From Gemmatimonadales bacterium (GTDB lineage: Bacteria > Gemmatimonadota > Gemmatimonadetes > Gemmatimonadales > GWC2-71-9), in contig DASUJH010000024.1 of the NCBI GenBank assembly GCA_036279355.1, positions 131,375 to 195,374 of the forward strand: 64,000 nt of DNA, written 5' to 3'. The notes beneath the pieces were generated by a model. That model was not told the DNA's origin, made no database searches, and was given only the letters and a program-made list of their open reading frames with translations. A program made the translations under genes and the position numbers. Of this stretch, positions 23,541 to 31,785 are shown in pieces; the stretch's first letter is position 1, and the number at the start of each line of letters is the position of its first letter.

Positions 23541-24245
23541 ATGTTCGCCATGACGTTGAAGACGATGCGTCGGCTGCCGCTCGCCCGGCGATTCGAGCTC
23601 CAGGTTGCCTACGCGCAGGCCTGGGAGGCGCTCACCGAAACGCACCAGCGCCAGGCGGTGATCTTCGTGCACCGGATGGCCGATCGACTGCCGCTCATGG
23701 ATGCGCTCGCGCGCTACTTCCGCGAAGTTGCGGTGCCGATAGCGATGCAGGAGACGGTGCGCGCGCGGGCGCTCCTTGCCGTCGCCCGGCAGGTGCCGGC
23801 CGAATCGGACGCGGGCGCCGGATCCGAGAACTGGGAGCGGTTGCGGCGGCCTGACCGGTGGGTCGACGTGGTGCGGCGCCGGGCGCATCACGTCGAGGAG
23901 ACGACGCTCCACTCGCGGATGGCGGCCTGCGTGGCGGAGGCGGCCGTCGTGGCGACGCACGTGCGGATGGCGGTGGAGGTCTCCGAACTGCTCACCGACG
24001 ACATGACGGTCGACGAAGCGGTGATGGTGTACGTGCGGAGCTTCGACCTTCCGGTGAAAGAGGGCGACGCGGTGTTCCGGGCCGCGCTGGCCCAGTTAGC
24101 GGAGCGGCGCCTCCAGGCGAACGAGAGTCCAAAGCTGCGCATCGAGCACTCGCCCGCGCCCGCTCTCTCCGCTCCGCAGCTCGCGGCCCCGGCTTCGGTC
24201 GAAAGCTTGCCCGCCCCGGCGTTCGGACTCCGCGTGATCGTCTGA
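23541..24245 (+). CDS. Hypothetical helical protein
   Basis: 234 residues, not recognised. No signal peptide or membrane segment. Residues 1-80 are amphipathic helices rich in Arg/Ala (TLKTMRRLPLARRFELQVAY). A conserved-looking middle contains RPDRWVDVVRRRAHHVEETT and LTDDMTVDEAVMVYVRSFDL. The last ~40 residues are Pro/Ala-rich and probably disordered. A good GAGGAG precedes ATG 23541 and codon use matches the neighbours, so it is likely a real gene. Neighbours (speA, an M50 protease) give no firm clue. Confidence 0.6.
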   Translation: MFAMTLKTMRRLPLARRFELQVAYAQAWEALTETHQRQAVIFVHRMADRLPLMDALARYFREVAVPIAMQETVRARALLAVARQVPAESDAGAGSENWERLRRPDRWVDVVRRRAHHVEETTLHSRMAACVAEAAVVATHVRMAVEVSELLTDDMTVDEAVMVYVRSFDLPVKEGDAVFRAALAQLAERRLQANESPKLRIEHSPAPALSAPQLAAPASVESLPAPAFGLRVIV

Positions 24246-24344
24246 CGGCGCGCCGCCGACCGCGGTGGCCCGGTCAGGTCGCCTGCCGGCTTTCCCCGTA
24301 TATCTTGGGGGAAACCGGCAGTGTGTTTCTGGGGGCGGCCCGAC

Positions 24345-25430
24345 ATGAAATGGTCCTATCGGCTGGGGCAGGTGGCGGGGACGGAGGTGAAGATCCACGT
24401 CACGTTCTTCCTGCTGCTCATCTGGCTCGCATGGGAGGCGTACGCGGTCGGCGGGACGCCGGCGGCCATCGATCGCACGGTGTTCACGATCGCGCTGTTC
24501 GCGTGCGTCGTGTTCCACGAGTTCGGGCACATTTTCATGGCGAAGCGCTTCGGCGTGCGCACGCCCGATGTGATCTTGCTGCCCATCGGCGGCGTCGCCC
24601 GGCTCGAGCGCATTCCGGACGAGCCGGAGCAGGAGTTCGCCATCGCGATTGCGGGCCCGCTCGTGACGCTCGCGATCGCCGTGGTGCTGTACCTCTGGCT
24701 GCTGCTCACCGGCGTCGCGCCCCGGCTCGGCCAACCGGAGCTCGACACGGGCGGGTTTGCGGTGCGGCTCATGTGGCTCAACCTGTTCCTGCTTGGCTTC
24801 AACCTGATTCCCGCGTTTCCGATGGACGGCGGCCGGGTGCTGCGCTCACTGCTCGCGACCCGGATGGGACTGCCGCGGGCGACGCGCGTGGCGGGCGCAG
24901 TGGGGCAACTGCTCGCCGTGGGCATGGGTATCGTGGGATTCTTCGGCGGCGGGCCGATTCTGCTCCTCATCGCCGTATTCGTCTTCCTCGGCGCCGGTGC
25001 GGAAGCGAGCGCGGTTGAGACCCGCATGGCCGGCGCGGGGCTCAACGTGTCGCAGGTGATGGTCACCCAGTTCCGCACGATCCCCATCCACGCCACGCTG
25101 GCTGACGCGGTCGACATGCTCCTCGCCGGCGAGCAACGCGAGTTCCCGGTAGTTGACAATCTCGGCCGGACCGAGGGAATTCTCACCCGCGACAACCTCA
25201 TTCGGGGACTGCGCGAGCGCGGCCCGCATGCGATCGTGGGCGACGTGATGACCGCCCCGGCGCCGGCGGTTTCGCCCGGGCTGGGCTTCGGCGAAGCGTT
25301 GGAACGGCTCAAGGCGAGCGGCTTGCCTGCGCTGCCGGTAGTGGATGCGGCGGGCGCACTCGTGGGGCTCCTCACAATGGACAACATCTCGGAACTGCTC
25401 CTGGTGCGGCGCGCCGCGGCGACGCGGTGA
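24345..25430 (+). CDS. M50 site-2-type metalloprotease with C-terminal CBS pair
   Basis: 361 residues. Membrane helices carry HEFGH (VVFHEFGHIFMAKRFGV) and the distal ligand motif NLIPAFPMDGGRVLRSLL. Residues ~240-355 form two CBS domains (VTQFRTIPIHATLADAVDML and VMTAPAPAVSPGLGFGEALE). This is the SpoIVFB-like subgroup in which CBS domains sense a nucleotide and gate intramembrane cleavage. Substrate not identifiable. ATG 24345 is chosen because KWSYRLGQVAG, the usual family N-terminus, follows it. Confidence 0.88.
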   Translation: MKWSYRLGQVAGTEVKIHVTFFLLLIWLAWEAYAVGGTPAAIDRTVFTIALFACVVFHEFGHIFMAKRFGVRTPDVILLPIGGVARLERIPDEPEQEFAIAIAGPLVTLAIAVVLYLWLLLTGVAPRLGQPELDTGGFAVRLMWLNLFLLGFNLIPAFPMDGGRVLRSLLATRMGLPRATRVAGAVGQLLAVGMGIVGFFGGGPILLLIAVFVFLGAGAEASAVETRMAGAGLNVSQVMVTQFRTIPIHATLADAVDMLLAGEQREFPVVDNLGRTEGILTRDNLIRGLRERGPHAIVGDVMTAPAPAVSPGLGFGEALERLKASGLPALPVVDAAGALVGLLTMDNISELLLVRRAAATR

Positions 25431-25458
25431 TCGTGCGGCCGGCGCGCGCCCGGTAACC

Positions 25459-26865
25459 ATGGCAGGCGGCTTTCCCGTGGTCGAGCGGACCACGCGCCTT
25501 CCCTACCCGGCCGACGTGGTCTACGCCTGGCACACGCGACCCGGTGCGTTCGAGCGGCTCACGCCGCCGTGGGAGCGGGTCGAGGTCGTCGAGCGTACCG
25601 GCGGAATCGAAGACGGCGCGCGGGCCGTGCTCCGGGTTCGCGCGGGGCCCGTCCCCGTGCGCTGGGCTGCGCGGCACGAGGGGGTGGTGCCCGGCCGGCA
25701 ATTCGTCGATTCGCAAACCGAAGGGCCTTTCTCCCACTGGCTGCATAGCCACCGGATCGTACCCGATGGCGAGAGCGCATCCTTTCTCACCGATCGGATC
25801 GAATACGCCGCGCCGTACGGGATCGCCGGTGCGGCGGCCGACCTCTGGTGGGTGCGCCCCCGGCTGGAGCGGATGCTGGCGTACCGTCACGCGGTGCTGC
25901 GCGACGACCTCGCATCCCACGCGCGCGCGGCGCTCGCGCCGCTTCGGGTCGCGATCAGCGGCGCGAGCGGGCTCATCGGACGATCGCTCTCGGCGTTCCT
26001 CTCGGCAGGCGGGCATCGGGTGACGCGGCTCGTGCGCCGCGCGCCCGGCCCGGGTGAGATCGGCTGGGATCCCGCGGCTGGACGGCTCGACGGCGCGTTG
26101 CTCGAGGGCGTCGACGCCGTGGTGCATCTCTCCGGGGCCAACGTCGGCGAGGGGCGCTGGACGGCTGCGCGGCGGCGGCGGATCCGGGAGAGCCGCACGC
26201 GCGGCACGGCGCTGCTGGCGAGGGCGCTCGCGGGGCTTGCGCGGCCGCCGGCCGTGCTCGTGTCGGTGTCCGGCGTCGGCATCTACGGAAACCGGGGCGA
26301 TGAAACACTGCCCGACGGAAGCGCACCGGGCGCGGCGGACCTCGACACCCCTGCCGGATTCCTGGTCGAAGTATGCGAGGCGTGGGAGGCGGCGACTGAA
26401 CCGGCGCGCGCCGCCGGCATCCGGGTCGCGATTCCGAGGCTCGGCGTGGTGCTGAGCCCGGCAGGGGGCGCACTCGCCCGCCTGCTGCCGGTCTTCCGGC
26501 TCGGGCTCGGCGGTCCGATCGGCAGCGGCCGCCAGTGGCTGAGCTGGCTTTCGATCGACGACGCGGTCGGCATCATCCACCATGCCATCGCGACGCCCGG
26601 CCTTGCGGGCGCGTTCAACGCCGGCGCGCCGGTGCCGGTCACGAACGCCGATTTCGTCCGCACGCTGGGCAGGGTCTTGCACCGGCCCGCGCTTCTGCCG
26701 GTGCCCGCTCGTGCGCTCAGGCTCGCCATCGGCAAGATGGCGGACGCCACGCTGCTCGCGAGCGCGCGGGCGCTCCCCACCCGCCTGGAAGCCAGCGGCT
26801 ATCATTTCCGCCACGCCGAGCTGGAAGCGGCGCTGCGCTTCCTGCTCGGGAGGCAGGCGGCGTAG
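25459..26865 (+). CDS. SRPBCC-SDR fusion, TIGR01777 family epimerase
   Basis: 468 residues. Residues 1-~155 form a START/SRPBCC-like ligand-binding domain (TTRLPYPADVVYAWHTRPGAF, PFSHWLHSHRI). Residues ~160-468 form an atypical short-chain dehydrogenase with nucleotide loop ISGASGLIGRSL and the SVSGVGIYGNRGD segment with Ser and Tyr of the active site, as in YfcH-type proteins. The same fusion occurs in many bacteria. The reaction is unknown. Ten bases separate it from queC, but no functional link is evident. Confidence 0.82.
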   Translation: MAGGFPVVERTTRLPYPADVVYAWHTRPGAFERLTPPWERVEVVERTGGIEDGARAVLRVRAGPVPVRWAARHEGVVPGRQFVDSQTEGPFSHWLHSHRIVPDGESASFLTDRIEYAAPYGIAGAAADLWWVRPRLERMLAYRHAVLRDDLASHARAALAPLRVAISGASGLIGRSLSAFLSAGGHRVTRLVRRAPGPGEIGWDPAAGRLDGALLEGVDAVVHLSGANVGEGRWTAARRRRIRESRTRGTALLARALAGLARPPAVLVSVSGVGIYGNRGDETLPDGSAPGAADLDTPAGFLVEVCEAWEAATEPARAAGIRVAIPRLGVVLSPAGGALARLLPVFRLGLGGPIGSGRQWLSWLSIDDAVGIIHHAIATPGLAGAFNAGAPVPVTNADFVRTLGRVLHRPALLPVPARALRLAIGKMADATLLASARALPTRLEASGYHFRHAELEAALRFLLGRQAA

Positions 26866-26874
26866 CTTTCGCGC

Positions 26875-27591
26875 ATGTCAGAGTCACGAGCCATTGCGCT
26901 GTTGAGCGGAGGAATGGATTCCGCCACGACCGCCGCCCTCGCGCAACGCGAGGGATTCGCGGTGTACGCCCTGAGTTTTCGCTATGGGCAGCGGCACGCG
27001 GCGGAGCTCGCCGCCGCGCGCCGTGTGGCCGAGCGGCTCGGCGTGGCGCGCCACGTGGTGATGGACATCGACCTGCGGGCCTTCGGAGGGTCCGCGCTCA
27101 CCGCCGACATCGCCGTTCCGAAGGACCGGCCGATGGACGAGCCGGGCGGCATTCCGATTACCTACGTGCCGGCGCGGAACACGATCTTCCTCGCGTTCGC
27201 ACTGGCCTGGGCGGAGACCATCGATTCGAGCGACATCTTCATCGGCGTGAACGCGCTTGACTACAGCGGGTACCCCGATTGCCGTCCCGAGTACATCGCG
27301 GCGTTCGAAACGCTCGCGAACCTCGCCACCAGAGCGGGGACGGAGCTCGGGCGCCGCGTGACCGTACACGCGCCGCTCGTCGCGCTCACCAAATGTCAGA
27401 TCATCGAGCGAGGGCGCGCGCTCGGCGTTGACTTCGGCCTCACGCTGAGCTGCTACGATCCATGGCCCGACGGCATCGCCTGCGGGCGGTGTGACGCGTG
27501 CGCGCTCCGGCTCAAGGGATTCCGCGAGGCGGGGCTCACCGATCCGGTGGCCTACGCACGTGCGAGCACGAGCAGTGCGGGGCGGCGATGA
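26875..27591 (+). CDS. queC: 7-cyano-7-deazaguanine synthase
   Basis: ATP-dependent conversion of 7-carboxy-7-deazaguanine to preQ0 in queuosine synthesis. 238 residues. PP-loop SGGMDS at 11-16; GRPxxR-like Arg region later; C-terminal zinc site Cys193, Cys203, Cys206 and Cys209 ([16 protein letters not shown]). Its stop overlaps the queE start (ATGA). Acts before QueF, encoded at 12610. Confidence 0.96.
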   Translation: MSESRAIALLSGGMDSATTAALAQREGFAVYALSFRYGQRHAAELAAARRVAERLGVARHVVMDIDLRAFGGSALTADIAVPKDRPMDEPGGIPITYVPARNTIFLAFALAWAETIDSSDIFIGVNALDYSGYPDCRPEYIAAFETLANLATRAGTELGRRVTVHAPLVALTKCQIIERGRALGVDFGLTLSCYDPWPDGIACGRCDACALRLKGFREAGLTDPVAYARASTSSAGRR

Positions 27592-28244
27592 CCTACGCAG
27601 TCAAGGAGATCTATTACACGCTGCAGGGTGAGGGCGCGCACACCGGCCGTCCCGCGGTATTCTGCCGCTTTGCGGGCTGTAACCTCTGGACGGGACGCGA
27701 GGCGGACCGGGCCGGGGCCGTCTGCACGTTCTGCGACACCGATTTCATCGGCACCGACGGACCCGGAGGGGGGAAGTTCGTGACGGCGGATGCCGCGGCC
27801 GACGCGGTCGCCGCCGCATGGCCGCGCTCGGCGCCGAAGGCGGCTGCGGCGGACCGGTCGAGCCGATTCGTCGTGTGCACCGGCGGCGAGCCGCTCCTGC
27901 AGCTCGATCCGCCGCTCGTCGACGCGCTGCACGCGCGCGGCTTTACCATTGCGCTCGAGACCAACGGGACGATCGCGCCGCCGGCCGGCATCGATTGGAT
28001 ATGCGTCAGTCCCAAGGCTGGCGCCGAGCTTCTCCTCCGTGCGCCCGATGAGCTCAAACTGGTATACCCGCAACCCGGTGCCGAGCCCGAGCGATACGCA
28101 GACCTCGACGCCCGCCATTTCTTTCTGCAGCCGATGGACGGCCCTGCGCGCGAAGTGAACACACGCGCCGCGGTGGAGTACTGCCTGGCGCATCCGCGCT
28201 GGCGGCTGAGCCTGCAGGCGCATAAGCTTTTGGGAATTCCGTAA
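27588..28244 (+). CDS. queE: 7-carboxy-7-deazaguanine synthase (radical SAM)
   Basis: Radical-SAM ring contraction of 6-carboxytetrahydropterin. 218 residues. The N-terminus [19 protein letters not shown] is the QueE signature. The cluster cysteines are Cys31, Cys46 and Cys49, a CX14CX2C spacing instead of CX3CX2C, as described for Burkholderia multivorans QueE. The TDF after the last cysteine is conserved. The stop codon TAA forms the edge of a hairpin repeat. Confidence 0.94.
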   Translation: MTYAVKEIYYTLQGEGAHTGRPAVFCRFAGCNLWTGREADRAGAVCTFCDTDFIGTDGPGGGKFVTADAAADAVAAAWPRSAPKAAAADRSSRFVVCTGGEPLLQLDPPLVDALHARGFTIALETNGTIAPPAGIDWICVSPKAGAELLLRAPDELKLVYPQPGAEPERYADLDARHFFLQPMDGPAREVNTRAAVEYCLAHPRWRLSLQAHKLLGIP

Positions 28245-28341
28245 AGGACGGTAACAGCGGTAGAGGCGGAAAGGGCGGTAAGGGGTCCGCCGGCCGACGC
28301 CCGTACCGCCTACCGTCCCTTTCGCCTCTACCGCCCTTGCC
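28242..28341. repeat. Dispersed GC hairpin repeat, copy A
   Basis: Left arm 28245-28285 and right arm 28300-28341 are imperfect inverted copies sharing the core GCGGTAGAGGCGGAAAGGG. It fills the whole space between the queE stop and the next ATG. The same unit recurs at 43357, 43768 and 51144. Likely a REP-like element that folds in RNA. Confidence 0.7.
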
Positions 28342-28959
28342 ATGCATGGTTATTCCGATCGGATCCACCACGCGTTCGCATTCACGGCCAAGTACTACGG
28401 TCCGCTGGCGCCGGCTTCGGCGGCCATGTCGTACCTGGCGAGCCCGGCGAACGTCGCCGTCATTCTGGCGCGATACGATTGCGACCAGCCGACGATCGTC
28501 GCCGGCATCCTGCATCTCGCGCTGGAAGAAGCCGACCCCGCCCACCGCCCGTCACTCGAGGCAAAGGTCTCCGACAAGTTCGGCTCGGTCGTGCTGGGCG
28601 TGGCAAAGGATGCCTGCGAACCGCGCTACGATGAGCGCGGCGGCGAGCTGGCGTGGCGCGCGCGGAAGCACGATTTTCTCGCCCACCTTGCCGTCGCCGA
28701 GCCGCGCGCACTCGACATCATCGCGGCCGACGAGATCCACCGCTGCGGCACCACGATCACGGCGCTCCGGCGGCTCGGCGTGGAGTACGTGCGCACGGTG
28801 TCGCAGGCGAACTCGGCGCAGACCATCTGGTGGTACCGCTCGATGCTGGAGATCCTCGCGGCCCGGCCGGACTGGCCGCAGCGCGCGATGCTGGAGGAGA
28901 TCCGCGCCATGAGCAGCGACCTCGTGCGGAGCCTCCGGCGCCGCGAAGAGGGGCTGTGA
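28342..28959 (+). CDS. Degenerate RelA/SpoT-type HD-domain protein
   Basis: 205 residues. The overall pattern is that of the small (p)ppGpp hydrolase HD fold (IVAGILHLALEEAD, then IIAADEIHRCGTT, then SAQTIWWYRSMLEIL). The metal motif HDxxED reads HLALEE (58-63), the first metal histidine in the PYxxHP region is missing, and the Asn of the ADxxHN block is Arg. Hydrolase activity is therefore doubtful. It may be a binding protein, or have changed chemistry. The stop overlaps the next ATG (TGATG). Confidence 0.62.
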   Translation: MHGYSDRIHHAFAFTAKYYGPLAPASAAMSYLASPANVAVILARYDCDQPTIVAGILHLALEEADPAHRPSLEAKVSDKFGSVVLGVAKDACEPRYDERGGELAWRARKHDFLAHLAVAEPRALDIIAADEIHRCGTTITALRRLGVEYVRTVSQANSAQTIWWYRSMLEILAARPDWPQRAMLEEIRAMSSDLVRSLRRREEGL

Positions 28960-29825
28960 TGTCGCCTCGCCTCAGGGCGGCGATACGCGCGGCGGCCGTC
29001 GCTGTCGCGCTGACCGGCTGCGCCTCGCTGCCGCCGGCGCCTGCGCCCACGAATCCAATCCGTTTCCTCGCCATCAACGACGTCGATACGGTTGATACGC
29101 TGCACGACGGGAGCGGTGGACTCGCGCGCGTGGCCACCATGCGGGCGCGAATCGCGAGCGAGGGCCCCACGCTCTTCGTGCTCGCGGGGGGCGCCCTGCA
29201 TGGCGGACGCGACATGGTCGCGGCGCTCAATGCTGCCAAGCTCGATTACGCCACCTTGGGCGAGCCGGGCGCGCTCGATCTTCCGCGCGACACGTTGATC
29301 GCGCGGATTGCGGAGTCGCGGTTCAAATGGCTTTCGGCCAACTGCACCGAGGCGGACGGCACGCCCTTTCCCGGCGTGCTCGCGTGGGACACGGTACGTC
29401 TCGCAGAGCGGAAGATTGGACTCTTCGGCATCACGGCGGCCGGCGACTACCCGGCGCCCGCCCATTGCGGCGATCCGGCCGCGGCCGCCCACCGGGTGCT
29501 CGATACGCTGCGCGCGCAGGGCGCGGACCTCATCGTGGCACTTACCCACCAGCCGGTGGCGGCGGACCGCGCGCTGCTTAACCGGGAGCCGGCGCTCGAT
29601 CTCGTGCTGGGCGGCGACACCGACGCGGCTGCCGACGAGCTGGTGGCGGGGCGCCATGCCCTCAAGGCCGACCCGGATGCGCGCACGGCGCAGTTCGCCA
29701 CGGTGTGGGGCACGCGAGGGCAGTGGCAGCAGGCGGTGGCGCTGCTTCCGGTCCACGCGGGCATCCCGCCCGACACGTCGGTCACGCGGGTCGTTGCCGC
29801 GGCCGGGGGCGCCGGCTCCCGTTGA
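28959..29825 (+). CDS. Lipoprotein with degenerate 5'-nucleotidase-type metallophosphatase fold
   Basis: 288 residues. N-terminal signal with lipobox LTGC (Cys21). The layout follows the UshA/5'-nucleotidase N-terminal domain: FLAINDVD, GGLARVATMRARI, FVLAGGALHGG, DYATLGEPGALDL, DLIVALTHQPV, LVLGGDTDA. Against the family consensus, ND-x-H has become NDVD, the GD of D-x-GD is GG, GNHE is GEPG and the final GHxH is GGDTD. Most metal ligands are gone, so a catalytic role is unlikely. Overlaps the stop of the preceding HD gene. Confidence 0.62.
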   Translation: MSPRLRAAIRAAAVAVALTGCASLPPAPAPTNPIRFLAINDVDTVDTLHDGSGGLARVATMRARIASEGPTLFVLAGGALHGGRDMVAALNAAKLDYATLGEPGALDLPRDTLIARIAESRFKWLSANCTEADGTPFPGVLAWDTVRLAERKIGLFGITAAGDYPAPAHCGDPAAAAHRVLDTLRAQGADLIVALTHQPVAADRALLNREPALDLVLGGDTDAAADELVAGRHALKADPDARTAQFATVWGTRGQWQQAVALLPVHAGIPPDTSVTRVVAAAGGAGSR

Positions 29826-29851
29826 CCCGGCGCCCGCGCTATTTTGCGGCA

Positions 29852-31192
29852 ATGGCCCCGTCACCGACGCCGGTCGCACTCGCCACCATACCCAGTGCCT
29901 TCGCAGCTGCGTGCAGACTCTCCCGGACCGATGGAGAGCTGCTCGAGCGTTGCCGGGTGGCGCTGGTGCAGCGCTTCCGGGATGAACGCATCTGGCTCGC
30001 GCTCGCGGGACCGGAGGGCGCGGCGCCGCGCGTGGGGCCGGCGGAGGGGTTCGAGCAGGCGGTCGAAGTCGCCCGGCTCAAGACCGGAGAGACCGAGGCG
30101 TTCATCAGGGCCGACTGCGCGATCGCCGGCGAGATGAAGACGGTGGCGATGCCGCTGGCACTCGGGCTCACGGTGACGCTCGAGCTGCGCAGCGTGCTGC
30201 TCGACCGCCAGGCGGCGCTGGACGACGCCGTCTTTCAATTGCGCGCCCTGCGCCAGGTTGCCCGACTGCTGTCGTCGGTCCACTCGACCGAAGAGACCGA
30301 GCGGCTCATTCTCGATTTCATGGCCGAGGTGTTCTTCGCGTGGTGGGCGTGCCTCTACCGCCCTGCGGGCGCCGCGTACACGCCCGCCGTGGTCCGCTCG
30401 CTGAGCGAGCGCCCCCAGCCGGAGCCGGTCGATCGCGCCGCGCTCGACACGGCGCTCCCCACGGGCAGTGCGTCGGTGGCCGCCGGCGACGTGGCCCTGG
30501 CGCCGCTCATGCAGGGCGACGCCGAGTTGCTGGTGCCGGTCGATGCGGGCTCGGAACGGATGGCGGTGCTGGTCCTGGGGCCTCGGCTCAGCCGCAAGCC
30601 GTACGGTCGCGCCGAGCTGGAGCTGGCGGGCACGCTCTCGTTCGCCGCGGCCATCGCACTCAAGAATGCCGAGCTGGTGGAGCAGTTGCACAGCGCGGCG
30701 ACGACCGACGAGCTCACCGGCCTGTACAACCGGCGTGCGCTGGAGGAGCGGCTCGCCGCCGAGATCTCGCGCAGTCTCCGGCACCAGTTGCACACGAGCG
30801 TGTTGCTGCTCGACCTCGACCGGTTCAAGGTCGTGAACGATACCATGGGCCACGCCGCCGGCGACCGCCTGTTGGTCCTGCTCGCCAACGTGCTCCGGAA
30901 GCAATGCCGCGCGCTCGATGTGGTGGGCCGCCTCGGTGGGGACGAATTCCTCGTGATCCTGCCGATGACGAAACCGGTCGAGGCGCAAGTATTCGTCGCG
31001 CGGGTGCGGGCGAGCCTCGCGGAACTGTGGCAGAGCCACGCGGCGTTCGGACGTCCGACGCTGAGTATTGGCATCGCCGAGGCACCCGTGCATGGCACCA
31101 CGGTGGACGCGCTGCTTGCCGCCGCCGACACTGCGCTTTACCGGGCCAAGCGGGGCGGCCGGAACGCGGTCGAGGTGGCGGCCACCGGCTGA
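29852..31192 (+). CDS. GGDEF-domain diguanylate cyclase with GAF-like sensor
   Basis: 446 residues, no membrane segment. Residues ~80-320 look like one or two GAF-type sensor regions. The C-terminal domain starts at TTDELTGLYNRRALEERLA and has an intact GGDEF at 362-366, so it should make cyclic di-GMP from GTP. An RxxD inhibitory site (RALD) lies the canonical five residues before GGDEF, implying product feedback. Start ATG 29852 is the first in frame after the preceding gene; no strong ribosome site. Confidence 0.87.
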   Translation: MAPSPTPVALATIPSAFAAACRLSRTDGELLERCRVALVQRFRDERIWLALAGPEGAAPRVGPAEGFEQAVEVARLKTGETEAFIRADCAIAGEMKTVAMPLALGLTVTLELRSVLLDRQAALDDAVFQLRALRQVARLLSSVHSTEETERLILDFMAEVFFAWWACLYRPAGAAYTPAVVRSLSERPQPEPVDRAALDTALPTGSASVAAGDVALAPLMQGDAELLVPVDAGSERMAVLVLGPRLSRKPYGRAELELAGTLSFAAAIALKNAELVEQLHSAATTDELTGLYNRRALEERLAAEISRSLRHQLHTSVLLLDLDRFKVVNDTMGHAAGDRLLVLLANVLRKQCRALDVVGRLGGDEFLVILPMTKPVEAQVFVARVRASLAELWQSHAAFGRPTLSIGIAEAPVHGTTVDALLAAADTALYRAKRGGRNAVEVAATG

Positions 31193-31215
31193 CTGCGGCC
31201 CGGAGAAACCGCGCG

Positions 31216-31761
31216 ATGCCCGACCAGGAATTCACGCTCCTCGGCGACGCCTGCTGGCTCGACTTCGTGAACACCACGTGCGGCCGCGCGGCGGCGCCGC
31301 CCGATCTGCTTCCCGATCCCGCTGCTTATCATCGCTGGAGCAAGGCCGGCAAGCTCGTGTCCGACGTGGACGCGGTGCCGTTCGAGGAGGTCCTCGCATT
31401 CCGCCGTCGTCTGCTCGGACTCGCCGAGGCGCTGGCGGTGGGCCGGCCGGCGCCGGCACCGGCCATCGCCGCGATCAACGCGGTGCTGGCGGCCGAGGGC
31501 GGGCGCGAGCGACTGGTCCGTGGGAGCGGGGTCTGGCGGCGCTCGTTTGCGCCGGACCGTGCGGCGACCGCGCGCATCGCCGTGGCCCGTTCCGCCGCGG
31601 ACACGCTCACCGACGCCACCCGACATGTGCGCCGCTGTGCCGGCGACCCGTGCTCGCTCTTCTTCCTCGACGGCTCACCCACGCAGAGCCGCCGCTGGTG
31701 CAGCGCCGCGCATTGCGGCGGCCGCGGACGAATCGAGCGGCGGCGCGGCCTGCTTCGATGA
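31216..31761 (+). CDS. ABATE/CGNR zinc-finger transcription factor
   Basis: 181 residues. The N-terminal ABATE-type domain (GDACWLDFVNTTCGRA, FRRRLLGLAEALAVG) is thought to bind a small ligand. The C-terminal CGNR zinc finger has four cysteines in RRCAGDPCSLFFLD and RRWCSAAHCGGRGR, with the name-giving CGNR changed to CGGR. Family members are stress-linked regulators, often encoded beside their targets. Target unknown. Confidence 0.82.
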   Translation: MPDQEFTLLGDACWLDFVNTTCGRAAAPPDLLPDPAAYHRWSKAGKLVSDVDAVPFEEVLAFRRRLLGLAEALAVGRPAPAPAIAAINAVLAAEGGRERLVRGSGVWRRSFAPDRAATARIAVARSAADTLTDATRHVRRCAGDPCSLFFLDGSPTQSRRWCSAAHCGGRGRIERRRGLLR

Positions 31762-31785
31762 TGGGCGCCGTGTGAAAGGCGCCGC

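Noticed and set aside
29822-29845. TTGACC followed by TATTTT before the GGDEF gene
   Set aside because: Spacer is only 12 bases, too short for a sigma-70 promoter.
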